NCBI RefSeq assembly: GCF_014358075.1
Contig: NZ_JACONT010000007.1
Location: 1 to 64,000, forward strand
Origin: Sphingomonas albertensis
Lineage (GTDB): Bacteria > Pseudomonadota > Alphaproteobacteria > Sphingomonadales > Sphingomonadaceae
DNA: 64,000 nucleotides
Direction: 5' to 3'
Below, one piece after another: positions 43,015-53,300 of this stretch (the stretch's first letter is position 1; each line of letters begins with the position of its first letter). The translations under genes were made by a program, and so were the position numbers. The notes beneath the pieces were generated by a model that had not been told where the DNA came from, did not search any database, and was given only the letters and a program-made list of their open reading frames with translations.

Positions 43015-43872
43015 GTGTCCGATATCGTTTCAGAAAATACGGCCCCCGAAATCTTCGACCGGGCCGCCCGCCGCCTGCGCCGCGACAGGGCTGCGCCCGG
43101 TTATGCCGAGCATGATTTCCTGCGTGCGACGATGCTCGACGGCATCGCCGAACGCCTCGACGCGGTGACGCGGGATTTCGCGGACGTTCTCGATCTCGGC
43201 TGTTTCGACGGACGTTTCGTCGCCCCACCGGGTTCCCGCGTCGCGCGCTGCGATCCGGGATATGCCTTTGCCGCGCGGTCGGGCGGCGTGCAGGCGGACG
43301 AGGATCGGCTGCCCTTCGCCGATTCCTCGTTCGATCTGGTGGTGAGCGCGGGCGTACTCGATCAGGTCGCCGACCTGCCGGGTGCGCTGGCGCTGATCCG
43401 CCGCGTGCTGCGTCCCGATGGCCTGTTCCTCGGCGCGTTCGTCGGCGCGGGGAGCCTGCCGGCGCTGCGCACTGCGCTTCGGACCGCGGAGGGCGATCGC
43501 CCGGCCGCACGGCTCCATCCGCAGATCGACGTGCGATCCGCCGGTGACCTGCTCATGCGCGCCGGGTTCGCGTTGCCGGTCGCCGACGTCGAGACGCTCG
43601 ATGTCGGCTACCGCGATCTCGGCCGGCTGTTCGGCGACCTTCGTGGCATGGCGGCCGGCAATATCCTGGCGCAGCGCCAGCCGCTGACGTCGGCGGTGGT
43701 CGGACGGACGTTCGCCGCCTTTGCCGAGGCAGCGGATGCGGGCGGCCGCACGCACGAGACGTTCCGGATCGTCTTCCTGACCGGCTGGTCGCCCGATCCT
43801 TCGCAGCCAAAGCCAGCGCGGCGTGGCAGCGCGACCGCGTCGCTGGGCGACGCGCTGAAGCCCCGCACCTGA
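43015..43872 (+). CDS. BioC/NDUFAF5-like SAM-dependent methyltransferase, 285 aa
   Basis: Class I methyltransferase: VLDLGCFDG (SAM motif I), LPFADSSFDLVVSAGVLDQVADLPGALALIRRVLRPDGLFLG, a pattern of the BioC and NDUFAF5 families. The N-terminus APEIFDRAARRLRRDRA is usual for alphaproteobacterial members next to comF. Start GTG 43015 is preferred because the alternative ATG at 42937 overlaps the comF start codon, but neither has a strong ribosome binding site. Target unknown. Confidence 0.8.
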   Translation: MSDIVSENTAPEIFDRAARRLRRDRAAPGYAEHDFLRATMLDGIAERLDAVTRDFADVLDLGCFDGRFVAPPGSRVARCDPGYAFAARSGGVQADEDRLPFADSSFDLVVSAGVLDQVADLPGALALIRRVLRPDGLFLGAFVGAGSLPALRTALRTAEGDRPAARLHPQIDVRSAGDLLMRAGFALPVADVETLDVGYRDLGRLFGDLRGMAAGNILAQRQPLTSAVVGRTFAAFAEAADAGGRTHETFRIVFLTGWSPDPSQPKPARRGSATASLGDALKPRT

Positions 43873-43876
43873 GAGG

Positions 43877-44269
43877 CTAGTCGATCATCCCGTCGCCGGC
43901 GGCATCGCGGGCGAGGATGGCACCCATCGCGTCGAACAATGCATCCATCGCGACGGGCTTGAATATCACGTCGTCGGCGCCCGCGACCATGCACCGTTCG
44001 CGTAGGTCCGGGGCGATGTCGGCGGTCACTACGATGATCGGAACCTTCGCCTTCGCGTCGGGTCGGGCGCGGATATGTTCGATCGCGGTGATGCCGTCCA
44101 TGCCGGGCATCCGCAGGTCCACCAGGACCATCACGAAATCCTGCTCGTCGAGGATCTCCAGGCCACGTTCGGCGCTCTCGGCCTCGACCATCGTCACGCC
44201 CGCGACATCGAGCATGTCCTTGACAACACGCCGATTCATCCGGTCGTCTTCGATGAACAGAACGTTCAC
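43877..44269 (-). CDS. Single-domain response regulator, 130 aa
   Basis: Receiver domain only: acidic pair D8/D9, phospho-acceptor D51 in VLVDLRMPGMDG, T82 in VTADIA, and K104 in IFKPVAMDAL. DivK/CpdR-like proteins of this size relay phosphoryl groups or signal by protein contact. GTG start. It is third in the EAL-kinase-receiver operon, 64 bases after the TPR histidine kinase, its likely partner. Confidence 0.9.
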   Translation of the reverse strand: MNVLFIEDDRMNRRVVKDMLDVAGVTMVEAESAERGLEILDEQDFVMVLVDLRMPGMDGITAIEHIRARPDAKAKVPIIVVTADIAPDLRERCMVAGADDVIFKPVAMDALFDAMGAILARDAAGDGMID

Positions 44270-44333
44270 TTCCGCCCCCTCGGAGGGTCACGCAGCGGAG
44301 GTAAAATCGGCATCATATCGCAGCATCTACGCG

Positions 44334-46826
44334 TCAAGCAGCGTGCGATACAAGGTTCGGATTTGCATTTTTATTTGAAACTGATCCATGTAATAAACGT
44401 GTGACGAGTTCCCCGCCGCTGACCGGTCTGGAGATCACCTGGGTGATGCCGGTCGCGAGCAATTCCTGCCGCTCCGCGTCAGCCGAAACTGGCCACAACA
44501 ACGACGTTTCCGCCCCCGACTGGAGCGCGGCCGCGGCGATCCGCGACAGCGCCGCGTGCGGATCCGCACAGGCTCGAATCGTCATGTCATCGATCAACAC
44601 GCGTACCACGTCACCGCCCTCCAGACGTGCGACCGCGTCCTCGACGGACGCCGCGAAGGCGGTCGCCCCGAAATCGGGCGCAAGCAGCGTCTTGAACATG
44701 CTGCGCGTGATCGGATTGCGGTCAACGACCAGCGTCACAGCGTCGACGTCCGGCGCGACCTGCTCGGCCGGCATGACCGGCTCGGGCGCGGCGTTCGGCG
44801 CGCGAACCACCGGCAGGACGAGGGTGAAGGTCGCCCCCTGCCCCACGATGCTGCTCACCGAGACGTCGCCGCCCATCGCGCGCGCCAAGTTGCGGCAGAT
44901 CGCGAGGCCAAGCCCGGTTCCACCGAACTGCCGCGTCGTCCCGGCATCCGCCTGACGGAACGACTCGAAGATATCCTCCAGTTTGTCGGCGGGGATGCCG
45001 ATGCCGGAATCGGTTACGGCGACATGGAGGCGGTCGCTCTTGTCGACTTCGATGCGCAACGTCACGCGGCCGGACTTGGTGAACTTCAGCGCGTTGGAGA
45101 GGAGATTGAAGACGATCTGTCGCACCCGCGCGGCGTCGCCCATGATCATCGCCGGACATCCGCCGAGCTCGATCGCGAACGACAATCCCTTTGCCCGAGC
45201 CTGATCCTCCCACATGCGGGCGGCATCCGTGATCGTCCCGCAGACGTCGAACGGTGCCGATTCGATCGCCAGGTTTCCCGTCTCCATCTTGGCGACGTCG
45301 AGGATATCGTCGACCAGCGCGCGCATCCTGACGCCGGCATCATGCACCACGCCGATCCGTTCGCGCAGCGCGGGCTCGATCCGCTCATCGGCAAGCATGA
45401 CCTCGCTCATGCCCAGGATGCCGTTCAACGGCGTCCGGATCTCGTGGCTGGTCGTGGCCAGGAACTCGGTCTTGGCCGCCAGCGCCTTGCCCAGCGCGTC
45501 GTTGGTCACGGCGAGATCGTCATTGGCCGCGCGGACCTGATCACGGCTGCGACGGAGCGTGACGATGCCGAATGCGAGCAACGCGATGACGATCGCGACT
45601 GCGGCCGAGGCGCCCAGGAATACGTAGCGCTGCGTCTGCGCCCGCGCCCGCTCGAACGCGATGCTGCGTTGCAATTCGCTGGCCTTGAGCTGGCTGATCT
45701 TCAGTTCCTGGTTCGCAAAATCGAACCGCGCCGCCATCAGCGCAGTCTTGGTACTGGTCGCGAGCTTGGTCGCGTTGTCGTCGAGCCGCTTGAGCGCTTG
45801 GAGATGCACCAGTGCGGCTTTGTAGTCGTCTACCGTCCGAAACACGTCGTACGCCGTCTGGTGAAAGTCCTTGTAGACCAGACCTGTCTTGCTCGCATCA
45901 ACTCCGACCAGCGCTTCGGTTATGAGGTCCAGTGCTCGTTTCGGCTGGCCACGTAACAAAGCCGACTGCGCAGCGGATGCGATCAGCTTCGCACGCTGTC
46001 CTCCTATGTCTTTGTCTGTCGCAAGCTTGAGCCCGGCATCGATCGCTGCATCCGCCGCATCCAATTTTCCAGCAGACAAACGCGACCGGGCGATATTATT
46101 GAATATTCGCGCCTGAAGAGATTTACCTCCGACCTTCCTCGCGAAATCCAGAGACTTTATGTATTGTTCGGCAGCGGCGTCATACTGCCCCAGCTCGCTA
46201 AGCACGACGCCGCGGTTATTGTATATCGATATCGACAGATTGGGATCCGCCGCGTATATCTCCAATGCTTGTTTTGAGTATCTGAGAGCCGCCACTTGAT
46301 CTAACGCGTCGTTGTAGATCATGGAAATCAAAAGTAACGCCATTGCTTGACCGCGAGCATCGCGCAGGCGGGAATATATCCGGTACGCCCCCTGATAGTC
46401 CTGCAAAGCATTGCCGGCGCGTCCCTGATCACTATCGACGCCGCCCCTCGAAACAAGGATGTCCGCGTGAAGCTTGCCGTACGGAACGAGCTTTACGACC
46501 AGTTTCAACGCCTCATTAATCGGCGCGTCTGCCTGTGAAGATTTGTTAGCCCTTAGAAAGGACTCGGCCTGAAGCCATTTTGACGTCGCGACCGCCATTC
46601 CCTGCGATTTCGGATCTAGAATTTTCTTTGCTTGCACTTCGGCAGCACGCGCCTTGGCACCTGCCAGATCGGGATCGATCAACATAGCAGCTTTCGCATC
46701 CGCTATGGTGACCTCGTAATTGTTGGCTTTGCTATTGGATTCCCCCGACTGCGCGGCGGCCGCCCCCGAAATGGATATTCCGGCAATCATCAAAAGCGCA
46801 AAGGCTAAACCGCGGGGGGACATCAT
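44334..46826 (-). CDS. TPR-containing sensor histidine kinase with degenerate receiver, about 830 aa
   Basis: Signal peptide (LAFALLMIAGISISGAAAA), then a periplasmic TPR region (about 30-370; repeats such as YNNRGVVLSELGQYDAAAEQY), a transmembrane helix (FLGASAAVAIVIALLAFGIV), a coiled segment, HisKA with H461 in TTSHEIRTPLNG, HATPase with NLLSNALKF, DSGIGIP and GTGLGLAI, and a C-terminal receiver-like domain starting LVVDRNPITRS with an Asp pair in VLIDDMTI. The receiver lacks the normal acidic pocket, so it may be non-phosphorylated. Start taken at ATG 46826; a GTG at 46847 inside the EAL gene is possible. Second gene of the operon. Confidence 0.9.
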   Translation of the reverse strand: MMSPRGLAFALLMIAGISISGAAAAQSGESNSKANNYEVTIADAKAAMLIDPDLAGAKARAAEVQAKKILDPKSQGMAVATSKWLQAESFLRANKSSQADAPINEALKLVVKLVPYGKLHADILVSRGGVDSDQGRAGNALQDYQGAYRIYSRLRDARGQAMALLLISMIYNDALDQVAALRYSKQALEIYAADPNLSISIYNNRGVVLSELGQYDAAAEQYIKSLDFARKVGGKSLQARIFNNIARSRLSAGKLDAADAAIDAGLKLATDKDIGGQRAKLIASAAQSALLRGQPKRALDLITEALVGVDASKTGLVYKDFHQTAYDVFRTVDDYKAALVHLQALKRLDDNATKLATSTKTALMAARFDFANQELKISQLKASELQRSIAFERARAQTQRYVFLGASAAVAIVIALLAFGIVTLRRSRDQVRAANDDLAVTNDALGKALAAKTEFLATTSHEIRTPLNGILGMSEVMLADERIEPALRERIGVVHDAGVRMRALVDDILDVAKMETGNLAIESAPFDVCGTITDAARMWEDQARAKGLSFAIELGGCPAMIMGDAARVRQIVFNLLSNALKFTKSGRVTLRIEVDKSDRLHVAVTDSGIGIPADKLEDIFESFRQADAGTTRQFGGTGLGLAICRNLARAMGGDVSVSSIVGQGATFTLVLPVVRAPNAAPEPVMPAEQVAPDVDAVTLVVDRNPITRSMFKTLLAPDFGATAFAASVEDAVARLEGGDVVRVLIDDMTIRACADPHAALSRIAAAALQSGAETSLLWPVSADAERQELLATGITQVISRPVSGGELVTRLLHGSVSNKNANPNLVSHAA

Positions 46827-46831
46827 GGATC

Positions 46832-48181
46832 TCAGGCGCGCTTCCACACGGTCGCAAGTCGATTAAGCGGAGCGCGCGCATTTGCCGCGATTGCCAAATG
46901 CTTGCCCTCGTCGAGGAAGTGAATCAGCGCATCGATATTGATCGGTCGACTGATGAGAAAACCTTGGATCATATCGCAACCCATGACCGATAACAGCGCC
47001 ATAGCGGCTTGCGTCTCTACGCCCTCGGCAACGACTTCCATCTCGAGCGCGTGCGCAAGATCGATCGTCGATCGAACGATCAGCGGATCGCGGTTGGAAC
47101 TGGTCAGTTGCGTAACGAAGAGTTTATCGATTTTGAGTTCGCGTGCGGGCAGTTGCTTCAGATAGGCGAGTGAAGAAAGTCCTGCACCGTAGTCATCGAT
47201 TGCGATAACGATACCGATCGCAGCAAACACTTTCAAATTGGCGATCGCGCTTTCGGGATCACGTATCACCGACGTCTCGGTGATTTCGAAGCCAAGTTGC
47301 GCGCCACTATTCTCAACCAGCGCACATGCGCGTCGAACGAACCGCTCGTCCGCCAAAAGCACACCTGCGATATTGATGAAAATTCGGAGATCATGGCCTT
47401 GCTCGGCCAATATCTTCTGATCCTGAATCGATCGCCGGATCGTCCAGAGTGTCAGCGCAACGATATCCCGCGACTCCTCGGCAATGGGAATAAAATCGCT
47501 TGGCAGCACCAACCCTCGAGTTGGATGCGTCCATCGGACAAGTGCTTCCACACTCGTGATTTCCTGCCGACGGAGATGCACCTTCGGCTGATACTGGAGG
47601 AAGAGTTCCTCATTTTCGATCGCTCGGGTAAGGTCACGCCCCAACTCGGCTCGATCGATCGCCGCGGAATCACCAGCGACGTCGCGCGCCACTGCAACGT
47701 GCTCGGTGCGTGCGTCACGAAGTGCTTTCTCAGCCTCCTCGAGAAGATGCACTTCGTCGCGATGGCCGTCGGCGGCGGCCGCGCCGAGTTGGAGGCAAAC
47801 CATATACGATTCGCCGTCAAGATCGAACGGCAACTCGAATGCGACTTCGATCGCGGTCAACGCAAGGTCGAGCGCGAGCCTCGCATCGCTTTCAAAGGCG
47901 ATCTCGGCAATGTCACGACCCGCAATAACGGTTCGCGCCTCAGGAAGCGCACTGGCAATCCGCGCCGCGACGTCGACAATCAGCGTGTCCGCACGCGGTT
48001 TACCGACATGTCGTCGCAAGACCGCGAAGTTCGCGATCTCCGCCAGGACTACAAACCGCCAACCCCCTTGAAGAACTGAAGAAAGTACGTCTCGCGTCAG
48101 TTCTGATCGAACCTCGGAACCAGCCTGGCTGCTGCCCGGCCGCGCCATACGCTCGAATTGCGACTGCGGAAATTCCTTCAT
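46832..48181 (-). CDS. EAL-domain c-di-GMP phosphodiesterase with degenerate GGDEF, 449 aa
   Basis: No membrane segment or signal. Residues about 35-170 resemble a GGDEF fold without a GGDEF motif, so probably no cyclase activity. The EAL domain (about 180-435) keeps catalytic residues: E212 in VEALVRW, N270, E299 and E302 in FEITET, D329/D330 in IDDYGAG, K350, E386 in VAEGVET and Q406 in QGFLISRP. It should hydrolyse c-di-GMP. First gene of the operon with the TPR kinase and a single receiver; upstream lie CtrA-like boxes. Confidence 0.92.
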   Translation of the reverse strand: MKEFPQSQFERMARPGSSQAGSEVRSELTRDVLSSVLQGGWRFVVLAEIANFAVLRRHVGKPRADTLIVDVAARIASALPEARTVIAGRDIAEIAFESDARLALDLALTAIEVAFELPFDLDGESYMVCLQLGAAAADGHRDEVHLLEEAEKALRDARTEHVAVARDVAGDSAAIDRAELGRDLTRAIENEELFLQYQPKVHLRRQEITSVEALVRWTHPTRGLVLPSDFIPIAEESRDIVALTLWTIRRSIQDQKILAEQGHDLRIFINIAGVLLADERFVRRACALVENSGAQLGFEITETSVIRDPESAIANLKVFAAIGIVIAIDDYGAGLSSLAYLKQLPARELKIDKLFVTQLTSSNRDPLIVRSTIDLAHALEMEVVAEGVETQAAMALLSVMGCDMIQGFLISRPINIDALIHFLDEGKHLAIAANARAPLNRLATVWKRA

Positions 48182-48232
48182 GCGACCCGGAATATCCGCG
48201 GACGCATAAAGATACCCTTAAGCCCAGGGAGT

Positions 48233-48289
48233 GCTAACCATCATTCGTGGTTAACGAACTCTAAAAATAATTGTTTAACGTTTTGTTAT
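48233..48289. promoter_or_regulatory. Cluster of CtrA-like binding motifs
   Basis: GCTAACCA (48233-48240), seven bases, then TGGTTAAC (48248-48255) form a near-perfect inverted repeat. TTAA-N7-TAAA (48251-48265) and TTAA-N7-TTAT (48275-48289) each differ by one base from the CtrA site TTAA-N7-TTAA. They lie between the EAL gene and the possible peptide gene and could control either. Confidence 0.45.
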
Positions 48290-48299
48290 CCACTATACC
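48271..48299 (+). promoter_or_regulatory. Candidate sigma-70-type promoter
   Basis: TTGTTT (48271-48276), 17-base spacer, TATACC (48294-48299). It overlaps the second CtrA-like box and points toward the 16-codon ORF. Confidence 0.45.
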
Positions 48300-48339
48300 G
48301 GCTCCACACCCTAGCGGGTGTTTACAAGGGAGCATAAAA

Positions 48340-48390
48340 ATGCTGAATTTCCTCATCTCGCTCGTTTATGACAACATTCGCCCCTGGTGA
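48340..48390 (+). CDS. Possible 16-residue peptide ORF
   Basis: ATG at 48340 is preceded by AAGGGAG with seven-base spacing, a better ribosome binding site than many real genes here have. It encodes a hydrophobic peptide (MLNFLISLVYDNIRPW) and then TGA. The 5' leader contains ACACCC-TAGC-GGGTGT, a six-bp hairpin (48307-48322). It could be a small membrane peptide, a leader, or the translated part of a regulatory RNA. No homologue is known to me. Confidence 0.35.
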   Translation: MLNFLISLVYDNIRPW

Positions 48391-48769
48391 ATGACTTCGT
48401 CGGCCCGGGTATCGTTGGTGCATTGAATAAAGATGCCTATTGATAGTCGGGCCGAAACTTGGCTCGATTCGGCAGATCGCCGATGATTGTCGCGCAACAT
48501 CCCATGCCATTATCGGTGCTTGATAAGTTGCGGGTTTTCGCAATTGAAGCATGGTCGACATAGGCGGTTCCGAGACTGCCAAGGGCTTTTATTCTGGTGC
48601 GCTACGTTAACCGTGATCAGCCTGAAGTTCGATCTTCGACAACCACTGATACCGTTGCGCCGCATGCGCACGACGGGTCGGTTTGGCTACGCGAGTCACC
48701 TCTCGTTGCCCCGCTTGATATGCCGCTGGTACCTACACTTCACGAAGGACCGCTTAGCATAGGAGCCGA

Positions 48770-50257
48770 TCAGTGCGCTTCGGTTAGCTCTGTCTGAATT
48801 GCCCGAACCCGCACCGTGTTCGAGAACACCATCGCGTCGTCGATCGAGCCAAACTTCAGCGCCATCAGGTCCAGTGCGTAGTTCTGGTTTAGTTTCCACG
48901 GTTTGCGCTCTCCCTGGGTTGGCAGGGCGGCGGCGGCGCGCTGGACGTAGCCGGAGGTGAAGTCGAGGAACGCCTCGCTCTTCATCGTCGGGTCGTCGTT
49001 GCGCGGCGTCGCCTGGCGCAGGCCGCGCTTCTTCATCGTGTTGAGCAAGCGGCAGACATACACCGCGGTCAGGTCGGCCTTCAGTGTCCACGACGCGTTG
49101 GTGTAGCCGAAGGTCGAGGACAGGTTCGGCACGCCGTCGAACATCATGCCCTTGTACTGGAGCCGCCCGGCGAGTTCGATCGGCTGGCCGTCGAGGCTGA
49201 ACGCGACTCCGCTCATCAATTGCAGTTCGAGGCCGGTGGCGGTGACGATCACGTCCGCGGGCAGGTCCTTCCCCGAATCGAGGTGGATGCCGTCAGGCGT
49301 GATCCGTGCGATCGTGTCGGTGACGATCGAGGCGGTGCCGGCGTTGATCGCGGTGAACAGGTCGCCGTCCGGCACCAGGCAGACGCGCTGGTCCCACGGG
49401 TTGTAGCGCGGGGTAAAGTGCGTCGCGACGTCATAGTCGGGGCCGAGTTGATCGCGGACCATGCCGATCATCCGCTCCTTCACCTTGGCCGGCTTCTTCC
49501 GCGCCAGACGATAGAAGACCATGCCCATCAGCACGTTCTTCCACCGTGTGATGCCGTAGGCGGCCTTGGCCGGCAGCTTGCCGCGCAGCCAGTTCGCTAC
49601 GCCATCCTCGCCCGGGCGCGCGACGATGTAGGTCGGCGAGCGCTGGAGCATCGTCACGTGCGCGGCAGTCGTCGCCATCGTCGGCACGAGCGTCACCGCG
49701 GTTGCGCCGCTGCCGATCACGACCACCCGCTTGCCGCTATAGTCGAGGTCCTCGGGCCAGAATTGCGGGTGGACGATCTGTCCGGCAAAACTTTCCGCGC
49801 CCTCGAACTCGGGGGAATAGGCCTTGGCGTAATTGTAATAGCCAACGCACATCGAGAGGAAGTTGCAGGTCAGCGTTACCGGACCGTCGGGGCCGGTCGC
49901 TTCGACCGTCCAGCGCGCGTCCTCGGTCGACCACGCAGCCGACTTGACGTGGTGCCCGTAGCGGATCTTTCGGTCGATTCCGTACGCTTGCGCCGTTTCC
50001 TCGACATAGGCGCGGATCGAGGGGCCGTCGGCGATCGACTTAGCCGCCGTCCAGGGGTGGAAGACGAACCCCAGCGTGTGCATGTCCGAATCGGAACGGA
50101 TGCCGGGATAGCGGAACAGGTCCCACGTCCCGCCCATCGACTGCCGCCCCTCGAGGATCATGTATGTCCGGTCGGGGCAGCGCGTCTGGAGGTGGTAGCC
50201 GGTGCCGATCCCGGAAATGCCGGCGCCCACCACGATCACGTCGACATGCTCGGTCAT
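48770..50257 (-). CDS. Flavin-containing monooxygenase (Baeyer-Villiger type), 495 aa
   Basis: FAD-binding GAGISG (11-16) and GGTWDLFRYPG at the N-terminus, the Baeyer-Villiger fingerprint FAGQIVHPQFWPED, and a second Rossmann motif VVIGSGATAV for NADPH. EthA-like monooxygenases oxidise ketones, thioamides or hydrophobic ketones and aldehydes; substrate unknown. GAGGGGA precedes the ATG. It lies 69 bases after tamB in the same direction, but is probably expressed separately. Confidence 0.9.
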   Translation of the reverse strand: MTEHVDVIVVGAGISGIGTGYHLQTRCPDRTYMILEGRQSMGGTWDLFRYPGIRSDSDMHTLGFVFHPWTAAKSIADGPSIRAYVEETAQAYGIDRKIRYGHHVKSAAWSTEDARWTVEATGPDGPVTLTCNFLSMCVGYYNYAKAYSPEFEGAESFAGQIVHPQFWPEDLDYSGKRVVVIGSGATAVTLVPTMATTAAHVTMLQRSPTYIVARPGEDGVANWLRGKLPAKAAYGITRWKNVLMGMVFYRLARKKPAKVKERMIGMVRDQLGPDYDVATHFTPRYNPWDQRVCLVPDGDLFTAINAGTASIVTDTIARITPDGIHLDSGKDLPADVIVTATGLELQLMSGVAFSLDGQPIELAGRLQYKGMMFDGVPNLSSTFGYTNASWTLKADLTAVYVCRLLNTMKKRGLRQATPRNDDPTMKSEAFLDFTSGYVQRAAAALPTQGERKPWKLNQNYALDLMALKFGSIDDAMVFSNTVRVRAIQTELTEAH

Positions 50258-50326
50258 GCTGCATCCCCTCGCCCCGGCGTTACGCCGTAGGTTTCATAAC
50301 CGAACCTATCCTGTTGTGATATTTAC

Positions 50327-53300
50327 TCAATAGTCCTTCGTGTATTTGACGCTCGCGCTTTGCCCGCCACTCGATCCCGCTGCCGACAACAGGCTGAGCG
50401 CCCTTGTCAGTGCGATCTCGAGCTGGGTCGAGGTGAAGCCCTTCGCGTCGGTCACGATCTCCACATAAATGTTCTTCGTGATGTACTTGCCAGCAGCCAG
50501 GCTGGTGCCGCGACCGGTCGCCTCGTCGGCGCCGAGCACGCGCAACCGGTCGAACCCGGTCGCCGAGCGCAGTTTGCCGAGCGGGTTGAGACCGCCGCCG
50601 CCCGATCCGCGTAGCGAGTTCAGCGCCGACGCCAGCTGGATCGCCTCGGTCGCCGACAGATTGGCCGGGCTCGACCCAAACAGCAGGCGGCTGAGCACCT
50701 CGTCCTGCGGCAGGGTCGGCGTCGAGGTGAACGCGATCTGCGGGCGCTGGCCGGTGCCCGTCACGTTGATCGTCACGGTGATGTCGCTGGTCGTGGTGCT
50801 TGCTTCGATGTTGATGTCCGGATCGGTCAGCGCGCCGCCACGGAAGCGGATCTGCCCCTTGGTGACCTCGAACCGCTTGCCCGAGAACGAATAGGTCCCG
50901 CGGACGATATCCAGACCGCCGGTGACGATCGGCGCGGAGGAGGTGCCGCCGATCCGCATGTCCATCTCCCATTCGGATTCGAGGCCCATGCCCGAGACGA
51001 ACAGCTGGTTCGGCGCGCGGACGCGGAGATCGAGCTTGAACGAGCCGGCGTTGGGCACCTCGGACCGATCGGTCGACAGCGGCGTACGCACATCGCCCTT
51101 GCGCCGTACCCCGGTCAGTTCGGGGACTTCGGCCTGGCCCTGGCGGATGATCTGATAGCGCGCCTCGGGGATCTGGAGATCGCCCTGGATCAGCCCGCCG
51201 TTGCGATCGTGCGTGAGGCGGACCGTGCCGGTCGTGGTGGCGCTGATCGCGTCGCTCTTGGCGAGCTGCGCATTGTTCAGCGTCGCACGGATGTCGATCG
51301 GGAAGCCGCTGTCCGCCGCAAAGCCGATCTTGCCCTGCGCCTGTACGGTGCCGTCGCCGGCCTTCGCGTTAAGCTGAGTCAGCTGCAGGTCGGTGTTCGA
51401 GAAGCGGCCCGCGATCCGCATCTGCGACAGGCGCGTGCCGTAGGTTTCGTTGTCATAGGTCAGGTTATCGGCGCGGACGACGCCGTTGAGCTGCGGTGCC
51501 TGCAAACGCCCGGAGAAGTCGGCGGCTACCGCGATCGGCCCTGACAGCTGCTGGTTCGGGATAGCGGCAAAGCTGAACAGCACCGCGGACGGGCCGTTAT
51601 AGCGAATGCCACCCGACAGCGGCGCGGCCATCAGGCGCGTGCTCCACGAGCCGTTGCCAGCCGGCAGCGGTCGCAGGTTCGCGACCATGCGGCCGATAAC
51701 CGACGTGCCCCGACGGACCAATGCACGACCGGTAGCGCCATCGCCGCCGAGTGTTCCGGCGAACACGATGTCGACCGGCTCGGAGACGGCAGCAAGACCC
51801 GAGCGGGTGAAGTTGGTGACGGTCACGCGTGCGTCGGCGGTCGGCAATGCGGCCGAGTTTGCCTGCGAGAAGTCGAGGCTGCCGGTCGCCTTGCCGCCGA
51901 TGCCGAGGTTCGGGACCAATGCGGACAACGTCGAGAGGTCGAGGCGATCGAGCCGGACCTGCGCGTTCGTACCACGGCCATAGCTGCCCGCCAGACGCGC
52001 CGAACCGCCGCCTGCACCACCGAAGTCGATCCGGGTCGGCGACAGGCGATATTCACCCTTCACCGCCTGGATGCGCGCCGGGTTGACGGTGCGGAAGTCG
52101 ATCCCGTTCGCCTGGCCCTGTGCGGCGACGAGGTAGTTGTTCGGGCTGAGCTTGGCGTTGACGGCGAGGCGGAACGGGACACCGTTCGAGCCCGTCAGCA
52201 ACGCCTGCGCGGTGCCGTTGCCGCCGACGTAGTTCACCTTCGCGCGCGCCGCCGAGAGGACGATCGCGCCGTAGCGCATGTCGGCGATCTGCGCGTCGGC
52301 GACGATCTGTGGCGTCGGCGTCATGACCGCGGTGGCGTTGACGATCGCGCGGCCGATGGTGAAGTCCACCATCCCCGGGATCTTGGCACCGTTTGCGCGC
52401 GCGGCGACGTCGGCGCGCTGGTAGCCGCCTTGGTTGGCAAGGCGGACATTGCCCGTCAGACCCTGCCCGGCGAACTGGAGCGCACCCGCGAACGGACCTG
52501 CCGCAGTCTGGACGATCCGGCCACGACCAGTGATCCCGGCGAACACCACGCGGCGCACATCGACCGCCAGCTGCGTGCCCGCCGTAACCAGCACATCGGC
52601 GGTGAATGGGCCGTAGTTGGTGCCGCCGCTCGCGGTGACGGCATAGGCGCCGCCACGGCCCACGATCCGCGCGTTCAGGTTGACGAGGCCGACGCCGACG
52701 CCCGGACGTGGCGCACGGAGGACAACGACCGGTGCCGTCGCGCTACCCGTCACGCGGGCGGACAAGGGGCCGTAGACAGTGGAATAGGCATCCGCATTCA
52801 CCAGCACCGCGCCGGTGGCGGGATCGAAGCGGCCTTCGCCACGCGTGACGCGGAATTGTGGCGCGTTCATCCGGAGATTGCGGAAGGTCACGATGCCTTC
52901 GGGGCTGTAGCCGATGTCCGAGCGGACGATCGCGTTGCCGCCGAGGAAGCTACGCGCGCCTTCGTTGAAGATCTGCGCGGTCTGCGCGACGACACGGCCG
53001 GTGATGCCGAAGCCACCATTCGGGCCGGGCACCAGCTTCGCGTCGGTCGTCAGGTTGACGATACCGATGCCGTCGACGCGGTAGTTGTTGACCCGCCCCT
53101 TCAGCGCGCCGGTGTAGCGGCCGGTGGACATGTTCGCGACGACCACCGCGGTCGCGTCGATCTTGTCGGAGCGGATCTTGAGGTTGTCGGAGAGGACGTT
53201 GACGCCAGAGATCGCGAAATCGCCGTCGATCGCGACGTTCGTGGCGAGCCCGCCGACCGCTGCATTTAGGCCCGTCACGCGACGCGCACGTGCCTTCACG

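Larger units (their letters stand above)
48182..48769. other. Gene-poor 588-base intergenic region
   Basis: The longest stretch without a convincing long gene in the window. It is more AT-rich than its flanks. The first 120 bases hold CtrA-like motifs and a promoter-like pair, followed by a hairpin and a 16-codon ORF. The rest (about 48395-48769) shows only weak ORFs with poor codon usage in both directions; I see no gene or repeat there. Confidence 0.6.

Noticed and set aside
48322..48582. 86-aa minus-strand ORF in the intergenic region
   Set aside because: No ribosome binding site or domain; composition unlike the neighbours.
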